DNA of 64,000 bases from Liopterus haemorrhoidalis (taxonomy: Eukaryota > Arthropoda > Insecta > Coleoptera > Dytiscidae): the NCBI GenBank assembly GCA_963971575.1, contig OZ020613.1, forward strand, positions 50,028,250 to 50,092,249, given 5' to 3'. This document shows positions 49,445 through 60,123 of this stretch, piece after piece. The notes under the pieces are model-generated. The model had not been told where the DNA came from, did not search any database, and worked only from the letters and a program-made list of their open reading frames with translations. How positions within the stretch are numbered: position 1 is the stretch's first letter; each line of letters starts with the position of its first letter. A program made the translations under genes and the position numbers.

Positions 49445-50005
49445 ATGGAAACAAGATTTTTTGGTTTAACAACTAAAAATCTAAGGAGGCTAGTTTTTGA
49501 AATTGCTGATAAAAATAATATTAAGCATAATTTTAATCAAGATACTAGAATGGCTGGTAATAAATGGATGCGTGGATTTTTAAAACGTAATCCAAGAATT
49601 TCTTTGAGAACACCAGAAAATACGTCATACGCTCGTGCAGAAGCGTTTAATAAAAATAACGTGAGTTCTTTTTTTTGCGGCACTATCCGCAATAATGGAG
49701 CAGTATAAATTTCCTCCTGAAAACATATACAATGTTGATTAATCCGGCTTAAGTACCGTACATAAAAGGCCCCAAAATTTTTTGGCTACTAAAGTGCGAA
49801 AACAAATAGATGCACTTAGTAGTGCTGAGCGTGGTCAGCACTTGACGGTAGTGTGTTCCATGAATGCAATTGGAACATTGTTGCACCAGTCTTCATTTTT
49901 CCTCGAAAAAGATTTAAAAATGAGTTGATGGACAATGCTCCGACGGGCAACAAAGCATTTCTTCCAGGAAAATGGGTGGATGTCTAGCACCATCTTTGTA
50001 AAATG
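49445..50005 (+). pseudogene. Pogo/Tigger-like transposase fragment, unit 1
   Basis: METRFFGLTTKNLRRLVFE, MAGNKWMRGFLKRNPRISLR and EAFNKNNVSSFF form the CENP-B/Tc5-type DNA-binding domain; the DDE part starts (NVD at 49733) but the aspartate is followed by a stop, then AERGQHLTVVCSMNAIG with further breaks. The last third of the transposase is missing where the MADF repeat begins. Confidence 0.8.
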
Positions 50006-50009
50006 GCTC

Positions 50010-50240
50010 GTATAGGGCTCGTACCAATTTATGGGACCCAAAAGACTTAAATTATTACAATAAATTTAAGAGACAAGACTCTTTAAAAGAATTATATGAA
50101 ACATTTGGTGTTTCCAAGGAAGAATTGGAAATAAAAATAAAAAACTTAGTACGCCAGTTTGCGAGGGAGATGAAGAAGTTAAAGAAAAAAAAAATCAGGA
50201 AGTGGAACTGAGGAATTAGAATCGAAGTATAATCAAACAT
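50010..50240 (+). pseudogene. MADF-domain fragment, unit 2
   Basis: ARTNLWDPKDLNYYNKFKRQ onward as at 46336, without start codon, ending in a frameshift in the lysine-rich end (KKKKIRKWN). Confidence 0.75.
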
Positions 50241-50391
50241 TTTAACTAACTATACTTAAGCTTGGTTAATAATATATAATACATAACATAAGTGCATTGC
50301 GTGGCACAAATATGAGTCATAGGAGTATCATTGTTCTTTTTTATTATGTCAATTATATAAAACATATGTTCGTATTATAAACAGAACAATA

Positions 50392-51315
50392 GTTAGTTAG
50401 TTAGTTAGTTAGTTACAATTTTTGGCGCACAGCAACAAAGGCTATTTGCGCCTAACGCAGCCCATTTAAATTACTAGACTATATATTAAAAACAAATTAT
50501 TAGACAATAAATAAATAGATAAAATCATTAAACTCAATAAAAGAAATCTTGCACTGACAAACACAAATAAATAATATAAAAAGTCTGTTCGAAAATTTGA
50601 ACAGACTCAGGGTGATGGTAAGAGGCTGTAAAGGGGCCAATTACCATCGAATATCACAGTCAATAACTAGAAACACATTAAAATAAGGTGCAAGACTTCA
50701 CACATAAAACAATAAGTTCGATTCTCTCAGGAAGAGTATCAGCCTGTCCATGAGTACCCTGTCGTCACCTAAAGCAACTGACAGGTCATAGCACAGGCCT
50801 AACCTCTCCCTGACATCCTCGAACTGTACACATTCAGTTAAAATGTGTAACACAGACAAATTTGTGTTACACGTCTCACAGATAGGGGACTCTTCACCTC
50901 GAAGGAGGTGTCCATGGGTCCACCAACAGTGACCTATACGGAGGCGTGTGATGGCGGTTTCCTCCCTGCGGTTAATCCTGCAGGAAGAAACCCATGGTTT
51001 AACGTCTCCCTTAATCTGTTGCAACTTAACGTTCTGTGTGCGGCTCCACTCATGTTGCCACAAGTCTAAAACCAGATGTTTCAGATGACTCTTTGCGTCA
51101 TCTGGAAAAACAAAACTCACATCAATCATAGGTCTGTAAGAGGCGGCTTTGGCAGCTGCATCTGCCGCTTCATTGCCTTTAATACCAACATGTCCCGGTA
51201 TCCAAAACAGCTCTACCCTCACATTCTGAGTATTCAGATTGTGGAGTAGCAACCGGATCTTTAGTACAAGAGGATGCACTGGATCTGGATCTTGGATACT
51301 GTTCAGAGCGCTCAG
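50392..51315 (-). mobile_element. I-like LINE 3' fragment with target duplication
   Basis: 924 bp, (CTAA)n tail at the left, hairpin at 50582-50607, 5'-truncated in RNase H. Flanked by a perfect 10-bp duplication CAGAACAATA (50382-50391 and 51316-51325); the empty site is seen in unit 1 near 46641, so this insertion is younger than the tandem duplication. Confidence 0.93.
50698..51315 (-). pseudogene. LINE ORF2 C-terminal fragment
   Basis: From ALNSIQDPDPVHPLVLK through GNEAADAAAKAA (RNase H) and CETCNTNLSVLHILTEC to the natural stop at 50698. Upstream residues in the same frame come from flanking sequence. Confidence 0.88.
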
Positions 51316-51749
51316 CAGAACAATAATAGTTCTATGATTCATCTTCATGCCATGCAATGTGCTTATGTTCTGTCGAGGGGTGTGCTGCTACACTTTTAAC
51401 AACCGGCTCGCTAAGAAAAAACAACAAGGACAAGCAGGCTCAGAAGACAAAATTCTTTAAATTACTGAATATTTCTAAAATACAAATAGCCGAAGAAATG
51501 TCCTGGCTAATTGCCGAAGCAGCAAAGGCCACAAAAATATAGATATACAAAAAAATACAAAAATACAAGTGATGATCTAAAAAAAATGGCCCTCACCTCC
51601 AAGACACAAGTGATAATAAAAAAAGGTTCTCACTTCCAAGATACAAGGGATGGCAAAAAAAAAAAATGTCCTCGCTTGTATTTTAACCAAAACACATAAC
51701 AACCACATGTTTCTTTTTTCGCGGAATAATTTAACAATTTTATTTTTAA

Positions 51750-52234
51750 TTTTTGACAATGACTTTGCTACCTATGTTAAAGACTGCTCCCATTTTATGT
51801 ACGCTGATGATACCACGTTGGTGATCAGATAAAAATCACAAAACGATCTTTTTTAAAAAAATGATGAGTTAATTCATGATTCGCATATCTGGTTTTCATC
51901 AAACAAACTATGCTTGAATATTGACAAAACAAATAAATTATTAATTACATTAAAGCATTCTGAGTTTACTAAACCAGGGTCAGTAAATTTTCTAGGCGTT
52001 CATATAGACCCCACGTTGACATGGAAACATCATGTTCAAAAGCTGGCAACTAAATTATGTAGAACCATTCATTTAATTCGAAACCTTGTCTATTGTGTAT
52101 CTGTCAATGTTTTAAAAATGTCCTACTATGCTCTATTTCAATCTCACATCTCTTACGGCCTGCTGGCGTGGGGACATAGTACTTCAGCAAAACGATTTTT
52201 TGCCTTAAAAAGACGAGTTGTGAACCCAATTTAA
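51750..52234 (+). pseudogene. LINE reverse transcriptase fragment, unit 2
   Basis: Same as 47075-47562: FMYADDTTLVIR, stop, then FLGVHIDPTLTWKHHVQKL and LLAWGHSTSAKRFFALK. The shared stop shows that the RT was dead before the duplication. Confidence 0.75.
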
Positions 52235-52237
52235 ATT

Positions 52238-53817
52238 TCAATTATAGTAGTGGGAAAATTACAGGACTACAAAATACAGGCGAAGGGGCTACCCCGAATG
52301 TAGCTGACCATGTATTGGTATTTTTATTACATGGAATCAATCAATATTGGAAGCAGCCGGTAGCATATTATTTTGTTAAGTCTGGCATGAAGTCTTTTCA
52401 ATTAAAAAAATATATAAAGGAAATCATTGCTAATATTCATCAGAAAATAAAATTTGAGGTCCTGGCAATAGTTTCCGACCAGGGATCAAGCAATGGAGCA
52501 GCACTTCGGAGCCTGTCCAGTAATTTTATTTTCGAAATGAATGGAAAAGAGATTATTCAACTATTTGACGCCCCACATCTGCTGAAAGGAATGAGGAATA
52601 ACTTTTTAACTAAAGATATTCACTTCGAAAATAAAATTCCGAAATGGACAGACATAATATATTTTTACGAGTTAGATGGAAGCACGGAGGAAGGCAAAGT
52701 TGCACCAAGGCAACAAACAAGCATATTTTTCCTGAAGGCAAGGATAAGATGAAAGTTAAATTCGCTACGCAGATCTTCAGCAGGTCTGTGTTTGCAGGTT
52801 TAGCATTTGCTACAAGATGTAAGGTTATGGATGCAAGCGATACAGCGCAATTCGTAAAATTTATGGACTCGCTATTTAATAGTCTTAATAGATGCATACG
52901 GGCGACCAGACCGACGACCCATGCCTTAAGGGACGGTTGTGAAACATTTGAGTTCTGGGAATATACCCTAAACGTTTTAGAGAACATGTTTTCTATCAAA
53001 ATGGGAAGAAAGTACAAACAACGCCATCAAAAAAAAAAAAATAATAACCAGGTGACTATCCGCAATGTCATAGTTTTATGGAAGATAATGAGGGGTCTTG
53101 GTTTGAAGCAGGACATTAAATCAAGACCCTTTAGAAAATTTATTTGGCGTCATAATAATAATGATAATAATGTTTTATTGGTGCTAATACAATTACAAAA
53201 GGATTGTTTACACAAGTCAATACAGCAGTACAAATAGAAAGGGGTTTATGTGGGCAAAATAATTCCCCAACAACTTCATAGTTTGTTTCCACGTATAAAA
53301 CTTGCATCATAAATGTTCCGCTACATAATTCAAATGCAACAGACTGAGAAGATAATGGGACTAAATTTCTTACCAGCATCGGATTTCTCATAAGCCCGAT
53401 AGAGTCCTTTAGTGCTCCTTTAGAGTCAGTTATTCCTTTTGCTTCTATTATTATTCCAGTCGATCCTAACAATACATTCCTTCCTTCTGTTTTATCGAAC
53501 ACAACCTCCTTTGATTCCAATAAATTTTTAAAAAACATTCGCTTCCATACTAACTATTACATTGTGGGATTCATTTGTAGGAAGTTTTTAAATAAAAATT
53601 GCAATAATTGCTGGAAATATTTTTTAGATGAAATATGTACAGACTCTCATGCACTAATATAATTATAAAAGATTATAGTAATTGCAAGAAAATGATGTAT
53701 CCATCAAAAGATTTGATTGATGAGGTGGGAAGATGTAAAGAAATAGTTTTAAGTAATATTGTTAAATTTGTAAACAATGAAAAAATCGTTGAAGAACTAG
53801 GGGAAATGTGCCTATGA
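52238..53817 (+). pseudogene. P-element-like transposase, unit 2
   Basis: Better kept than unit 1. GINQYWKQPVAYYFVK, VSDQGSSNGAALRSL and LFDAPHLLKGMRNNFL to 52752, then in another frame KMKVKFATQIFSRSVFAGLA, RCIRATRPTTHALRDGCETF and NVIVLWKIMRGLGLKQDIKS. An insertion of about 85 bp near 53152-53238 interrupts the conserved LFGVIRG region. The C-terminal part continues to 53817. Confidence 0.82.
53152..53238 (-). mobile_element. Small LINE-tail-like insertion in P transposase
   Basis: Absent from unit 1. On the minus strand it ends in (ATT)n, like the LINE 3' end near 56740. Probably an extremely 5'-truncated LINE copy. Confidence 0.5.
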
Positions 53818-54232
53818 CGGCATGGTGCTTATGATGGCATACTTGCATTATTTTGAAAAGAGTTAGTTTTGGCGCGCAAATTAATAGATTTACTCACATA
53901 TATGTCTGTTTCCTTAATTGTGGTTAATTTACGTGCCGTCTGCGAGCAATTCGTTTTTTGTTGTAAACAAATGTAAATTTAGGTAAGTGATGAAGTTATT
54001 AGTTGCTGTATGTATTATAAGATTGTGTTTTTATTACGCTAATTGGAGATATGAAATTTTCATGCATGTAATCTGTAGGTTTTGTATATTTACTGATATA
54101 CTCAATTTAAGGTTATATTTATTATCTCGCAGATAAAGTTTGATTAAATAAAAATGGTGACTTTTTCCTATGATGGTATACTGATATATTTCCTATGATG
54201 GCATAGAAGAATTATGTACGCATATAACGGAC

Positions 54233-54783
54233 ATGGAAACAAGATTTTTTGGTTTAACAACTAAAAATCTAAGGAGGCTAGTTTTTGAAATTGCTGATAA
54301 AAATAATATTAAGCATAATTTTAATCAAGATACTAGAATGGCTGGTAATAAATGGATGCGTGGATTTTTAAAACGCAATCCAAGAATTTCTTTGAGAACA
54401 CCAGAAAATACGTCATACGCTCGTGCAGAAGCGTTTAATAAAAATAACGTAAGTTCTTTTTTTGCGGCACTATCCGCAATAATGGAGCAGTATAAATTTC
54501 CTCCTGAAAACATATACAATGTTGATGAAACCGGCTTAAGTACCGTACAAAATTTTTGCGCACTTTAGTGCGAAAACAAATAGATGCACTTAGTAGTGCT
54601 GAGCGTGGTCAGCACTTGACGGTAGTGTGTTCCATGAATGCAATTGGAACATTGTTGCACCAGTCTTCATTTTTCCTCGAAAAAGATTTAAAAATGAGTT
54701 GATGGACAATGCTCCGACGGGCAACAAAGCATTTCTTCCAGGAAAATGGGTGGATGTCTAGCACCATCTTTGTAAAATGGCTC
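54233..54783 (+). pseudogene. Pogo/Tigger-like transposase fragment, unit 2
   Basis: As at 49445 but the frame stays open further: AALSAIMEQYKFPPENIYNV then DETGLSTVQ, which holds the first catalytic aspartate. It stops at 54568 after a small deletion; AERGQHLTVVCSMNAIG follows in another frame. The last third is missing. Confidence 0.82.
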
Positions 54784-54860
54784 GTATAGGGCTCGTACCA
54801 ATTTATGGGACCCAAAAGACTTAAATTATTACAATAAATTTAAGAGACAAGACTCTTTAA
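54784..54860 (+). repeat. Start of tandem unit 3 (MADF piece)
   Basis: 77 bp identical to the unit start, then a jump at TTTAAAA to the P-transposase C-terminus, removing about 2.5 kb of the unit. Short AAAAATTGCAATAA homology could have guided the deletion. Confidence 0.8.
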
Positions 54861-55196
54861 AAATTGCAATAATTGCTGGAAATATTTTTTAGATGAAATA
54901 TGTACAGATTCTCATGCACTAATATAATTATAAAAGATTATAGTAATTGCAAAAAAATGATGTATCCATCAAAAGATTTGATTGATGAGGTGGGAAGATG
55001 TAAAGAAATAGTTTTTAGTAATATTGTTAAATTTGTAAACAATGAAAAAATCGTTGAGGAACTATATAATTTATTAGATTTTAATATTACCAATTATTTT
55101 TGTAATCATAAAGAAACAATTTATATGGATTTTAAGAAATCTATTGTGTATATAACTATAAAATATTTTTTTCATAACGTTAATAAAAAAATTTAA
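54861..55196 (+). pseudogene. P-element-like transposase C-terminus, unit 3
   Basis: IIKDYSNCKKMMYPSKDLID onward, as in the other units, but continuing past the pogo junction with NLLDFNITNYFCNHKE to a stop at 55194. This copy shows the native end of the transposase, so the pogo join in units 1 and 2 is secondary. Confidence 0.75.
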
Positions 55197-55353
55197 AATG
55201 TTGACTACAGAACCATCCATGTAGTTGACAATTATGTCAAATTGTATGGGAAGAAAGTTAAGAATTAATTAGTTTTGTATATTTTGTATATAGTAATTAT
55301 AGTAATAAGTTATGTTAATGTCTAGATAATATTATATGAGAAATAAAATAACT

Positions 55354-55466
55354 CTACTTTTGACAGTCGGTATTTATTTCGAATCACAAATACTCTCGCT
55401 CTTAGATGTATATCTAACAGCGAAAAGTTGTGATTCTAAAATAAATATTGACAGTCCAAAAGTAAT
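55354..55466. repeat. Imperfect hairpin, arms about 55 bp
   Basis: TACTTTTGACAGTC..TATTTATTT.CGAATCACAA faces its inverted partner across the centre AGATGTATATCT. Size and shape fit a MITE or fused transposon ends. Confidence 0.75.
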
Positions 55467-55499
55467 AAAATTAATGACAACACTTTTGAGAGAGTTTCT

Positions 55500-56097
55500 A
55501 CTTTCAATTACCTGGGCACCATGATAAATCAGGTGAATATGATACAACAGGAAATTACGAATATAAATTAAAGCTGCTAATGCATCGTATTTTGCACTTG
55601 GTCCCCTCTTCAAAACGAAACTCTTGTCGAGGGACACAAAGATCAAGTTATACCAAGTTATAGTACGTCCCGTACTTATGTATGGCTCCGAAACATGGAC
55701 CTTAACAAAGCGAGATCGACAAAACTCTTTGTTTTGTCGATTAGTTTTTGTAAATAAAATATTACTCAGAATCTTTGGTCCCATTCAAATTAATGGTGAA
55801 TGAAGAATCCGTAAGAACAAAGAGAACTGTACTCAAGGCCAAGTATCACCCAAGAACGGCAGACAATTACAGTGGATAGGACACGTTATGAGGATGATGG
55901 AGGACAGAATGGTTAGAAAGATATGGAAAGGAAGATTGAATACCCGTCGACCAGTGGGAAAACCTCGCAAGAGATGGAGAGATCAGCTAACCGAAGATCT
56001 GACAAGTATTGGTATACAGGGTACTTGGCAATACTTGACAATAAATAGATCGAGATGGAGAGCTTATGTGAGTGAGGCCAAAAGTCAACCTGACTGA
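55500..56097 (+). pseudogene. LINE RT C-terminal region (endonuclease-RT type)
   Basis: In changing frames: YEYKLKLLMHRIL, PVLMYGSETWTLTKRDRQ, LRIFGPIQINGE, then from 55888 QWIGHVMRMMEDRMVRKIWK and GKPRKRWRDQLTEDL. These are typical of the end of RTE-like RT proteins in insects. RT core is absent. Confidence 0.7.
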
Positions 56098-56347
56098 TAG
56101 TGCCCAAAGAGGAAGTCCAAAAGTAAGTTATTTTATTTCTCAGTAATTATAATGTAATTTTGTGTTTAAAAAATAAATAGCTTAGATCTTTTACTTAAAT
56201 TTATTTATTTACATTCCTTATTTATGTTATTACAGGTTATTAAATGTATGTATTTTTTGGATTGTAAGCATGCTTTCAGAGATTTAAAAATTATGACTGC
56301 CATCTCTTTATATTTACCCGTGTTTAATTTTCGGACACAAAAATAAA

Positions 56348-56611
56348 GTGCATTATAAAACTGTGGAACAAGTACATACGTATGACACTCGCAATAAGAC
56401 TAAATTCTATTTAGGTTTTACAAAATTGCTGAAAACTAGAAATTGTAACTTCTTTGCAATTAAATTTTTAAATATATTACCCGAGAATATTAAATCTCTC
56501 AGATTAAATAAATTTCAGGCTAAAGTCAAGGATTTCTTGGAATCTAATCCGTTTTATTCATTTGAAGAATGTTTAAATTTTAATATAAATAGTATGAACT
56601 GGAACTCTTGA
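56348..56611 (+). pseudogene. LINE C-terminal fragment
   Basis: HTYDTRNKTKFYLGFTKLL, FAIKFLNILPENIKSLRLNK and KDFLESNPFYSFEECLNF match the end of CR1/Jockey-like LINE ORF2 proteins (YN-LP, then FYS-eEfL). A (ATT)n tail follows at about 56740. Confidence 0.65.
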
Positions 56612-58187
56612 CTCCAAGTATTTTGTATTTTTTGTATTTTTTTCTATTTTAATATATTTTACATTTTTTTACTATTTATATATTGTACCTGACTGACTAA
56701 AAACATGCTCGGTACGTGTAATTTTTGTCAATAGACATTATTATTATTATAATTAACAACCAGCACACCTCTGGTTCTGTCTATTAATATTATTATTTAA
56801 ACACACTTTACGAAACCAGACTTTAAGGTCCATTATAAATTAAAAAACAGATGGCATTATAAAATTAACTAGAAATTCATGATGTTAAAAATTTGTAGTT
56901 ATTTATGATTAAATTAAAATTATTTGCAAATAAACTAACACACATTTTATACTTACAGCTTACAGCCAAATAAATTCTGCATTATAAGTTGTACATACAT
57001 ACATTTTTCTTTATTACACTTACAAATTACTAGCATCAAATAATTAACTATTATTACTAAAGTTAAATGAATTTCTGGTAGAATGTTCTGAAAGCGTTGC
57101 CATTAAATCATTGTGTTATTGTCTAAAAAATATCACGCCACCCATGACTAACAAAGGTCCACCTTGGGTAGCATTATAAAGTTAACCAGATAAAAATTTA
57201 TGACGTTCTAAAATTACAGTTATTTAAGATGAGCTAAAAGTAATTTGCAAATAAACATGAATATATTTTGGGTTTTACCCAGTTTTGCTTACCACGTTTT
57301 TAACTTACACCTTACACCCAAATAAAACATGTATTTTGTACATACATACATATTTGTACAATCTTTATTCGATTATTTGTTTAAAAATAACAAATTGTAA
57401 ACTATGAACACAACCAATAATTGAAACTAGGCAGTAAGTTTGAGACGTTATAAAAAATATGTGTACACTGTAAATTTAAATGTAAAATTATGTACAAAAA
57501 CTGCCAATAAATTAAAACCGTAAATTGGTAATAATATTTAAATAATTTCTTTAAATTGTTACTTATATGAGCCACAAAAAATAATTTAAGGCTTTCTTTC
57601 AACACAAAAGTGAAAATGTTTCTAAGAGAAACATAACCAAACTGCTTGTTCAAATGTTGAAAATCGAGTGATTTATATTTCTAACACAGTTAATTCTTAA
57701 TACTATAAATTATTTAAACACACTTTACTTGCCCAATAAAACACTATCTTATAAGATTTATTGAAATAATTTTGCTACCGAACGTGCCTCGTTTGCAATA
57801 TGGAACAGCTGTGAGACTGTTGATGCCTGCTTGGACCGCTTGGTGCTTGGGAGTTGAGAGTTGTGATATGGCCTTCGTTTGGTCAGTAGCGTAAGCACAA
57901 TTATTTTCTAATGGGAACATTTTCTTTAATAATATAAAGTACTACTATATATTTTAAATAGCTGATCTATGTTGTCTATTAATAAAAATTAATTAACTAT
58001 AGCATGTTTCTTTGATTTAAGCGGAACTAGATTTTGAAATCTAGTAACATAACGTTTAAATGAAGATTTTGATCATTATGTTTAGCAAAAGTCAACTTCA
58101 ATTGTTAAAAAGAGCTCGTAACAACTCACCTATTAATATTAAGACACTTCTAACACTCTAGATATTTAAGAAATTATTTATAACTAC
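56612..58187. other. AT-rich, no gene seen
   Basis: No domain or long ORF. Holds the direct repeat pair described separately and, at 58014-58110, a half copy of the inverted repeat at 63600-64000. Confidence 0.6.
56826..57345 (+). repeat. Diverged direct repeat (about 190 bp, two copies)
   Basis: 56826-57005 and 57158-57345 share GGTCCA, GCATTATAAA.TTAAC, ATTTGCAAATAAAC, ACTTACA.CTTACA.CCAAATAAA and GTACATACATACAT in the same order. Nature unknown. Confidence 0.65.
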
Positions 58188-59066
58188 AGGCTAGTCCAAA
58201 CGTTTAAGCGGAATTAAATAGGAATTTCGTTCTTTAAGGTTGTCACGAGAAGGGACATGGCTCGGGTTATTTAATTTTTTACGTTGGCATGTAAAAATTA
58301 AAAATTCTTACAGTAAAACCATGGAAACGAATGACTTATGTCAAAAATAAAATACTTTTTTACATATTTTAATGACAAAAAAATAAATAAATGGGAAATT
58401 TGTATTAAGAATGACACAAAAAATCAAAATATAAAGAAAATGACATTTTAAAATGATATTAACCTTAACCAAAAAATGTTTATTGTAAGTATGATTTACA
58501 AAGCTTTATCAAAACTTATATTTTATATTTATATTATTCATATAAAGTGTGAGACTCTTTGATAATACAGCTAGGTTTAATGAGAAGTTGCTTTTTGAAT
58601 TCTAATATCCTTTCAAAATTTGGTATAATATTGGATAATCGAATTCACATATCTGGTGCAGCATTTATTTAGTTTGCTGCGATTTCGATTTTGTATCAGC
58701 GTATTTTGAAAATCCAGCTTCACACATGTACGTAGTTGCAAATGGTACAAAAAACGAATAGCCCTTTTTGATAAATGAGAATATTCGTCATATATATCAG
58801 ACCAGAAAATAGTTTTTTTCTGTTTTTTTGTATTACTTTCTTTGTGTATTTTTCTTGATCTTACTTTTAAAATGATGAATTTTTTAACTTTATCTTAAAT
58901 TATTTTTATTATTTTTGCGGGTCGCTTCACAAATGGGGTAGAATACGAGAGTTACCTTTAATGTTTTTACAAACGACCACTAGATGGCAATATTGAAATG
59001 TGTCAAACTATCAATACATAAATGGTTGTGTGAAGAAGGCTGTGATTGTGTAAAAAATTTATTCTG

Positions 59067-59228
59067 TTTTTTTTTTTTTTTTAATTTTTGGACTTAGCTA
59101 CTAAGGCCATTCCAGGAGATGTATTTATTTTTGAAAAATTCCATGCCATAACCGGGATTCGAACCCGAGCCCTCATGATCTAGAAACTAGTGCATCGCTA
59201 CACTAACCACTACGCCATGGTGACCGGC
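59067..59228 (-). mobile_element. tRNA-derived SINE 1
   Basis: Minus strand: ACCATGGCGTAGTGGTTAG (A box), GGGTTCGAATCCCGG (B box), a short body with AATGGCC.TAGTAGCTAAG, then poly(A). No tRNA fold is complete, so it is a SINE and not a tRNA gene. Confidence 0.8.
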
Positions 59229-59267
59229 AATATTCTAATGTTAATTAAAATATGATTAATCTTTAAG

Positions 59268-59449
59268 CCTGTCGCTATGGCGTAGTGGTCAGCTCATTTG
59301 ACTGCTAACCATGGGGGCTCGGTTTCGAATCCCGGTGATGGCATGGATGTTTGTATTTGTTATAATATTTCTAATGTGTCGATAATAAAAAAAAAAGATA
59401 TCCTGGTTAATGGCCATCGTAGCTAAGGCCAAAAAATTAGAAAAAAAAA
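59268..59449 (+). mobile_element. tRNA-derived SINE 2
   Basis: Same family on the plus strand: CGCTATGGCGTAGTGGTCAG (A box), GTTTCGAATCCCGG (B box), body ending AATGGCCATCGTAGCTAAGG and poly(A). It faces away from SINE 1 with 40 bp between them. Confidence 0.8.
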
Positions 59450-59666
59450 TCTTTAAAAACAGAAAAGTACTGCATAGTTCAATTATATATTAAATACATT
59501 TTTATTAAGTTTATAAACCCACGCACAAGTATCTTCAGTACTTCTGTGGGTATATTATATTTTATTTTATTTTATAGTTAAATTGTTAAATTATTTATAA
59601 AAGTTGTAATTAGATTACAAAAATAAAAATTCCATTTAGTTCCGCTTCAACATTTGGAATAGCCTA

Positions 59667-60108
59667 TACAACATTTATATATGCTCGGAGAGGTTTTACT
59701 TGATGAACGCCATTTTGTTCTCTGTTCAAGAACGAAAAGGAAATTAAAAATATTCAATACCGGTTATACCCGGTTTCCTTTATGCTTTCCAGTTTAAAAT
59801 TTGATTAATTCCACTCGTATTAACAGATTAACCAGATGAGGCAGTAAAGATTTTTGTTTTTACTCATATCCATTTTATCTTTTTCTGTATACTCTATTTA
59901 TTATGTTTAAGCGGTACTAAACTGATTTTTTTTCTCAAGTTGTAACGTGCTTCGTGATTATTTCATGTTTCATGTTGGCAGCCAAAATCTGACATATTAT
60001 GAGAAACAAATTATACAAAATAAAAATTTACCGACCGCCAACATATATAAGGGAGGTATTGTGATCATACCGATTTTGACATTTCGAGATTTCGATATAT
60101 CTCCACGA
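59667..60108. other. AT-rich, no gene seen
   Basis: A 62-codon frame at 59947-60135 has no recognisable similarity and is cut by the next LINE insertion; I leave it unassigned. TTTAAGCGGTACTAAA at 59908 recalls the terminal repeats at 58188. Confidence 0.5.
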
Positions 60109-60123
60109 ATTGAGGGACCTCAG

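Larger units (their letters stand above)
46334..50009 (+). repeat. Composite tandem unit 1 (3.7 kb)
   Basis: Starts at GTATAGGGCTCG inside the MADF domain and runs through LINE RT, P-transposase and pogo pieces. The next unit starts with the same word at 50010. The two units match closely over their length. Confidence 0.88.
50010..54783 (+). repeat. Composite tandem unit 2 (with LINE insertion)
   Basis: Second copy of the composite unit, longer by the 924-bp LINE insertion and a few small insertions. A third unit begins at 54784 but loses its middle after 77 bp. Confidence 0.88.
58188..59666. mobile_element. Candidate non-autonomous DNA transposon with 40-bp terminal inverted repeats
   Basis: Left AGGCTAGTCCAAACGTTTAA (58188-58227) and right end (59627-59666, inverted) agree at about 32 of 40 positions, including AAGCGGAA and TAAAT.GGAATTT. 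No transposase inside. Two SINEs lie within it. A target duplication is not clear. Confidence 0.55.

Noticed and set aside
56348..56611. Independent small host gene
   Set aside because: Matches the usual LINE ORF2 C-terminus and is followed by an (ATT)n tail.
59150..59230. Possible tRNA gene (B box GGTTCGAATCC on the minus strand)
   Set aside because: No complete cloverleaf; followed by a SINE body and poly(A), with a sister copy at 59268.
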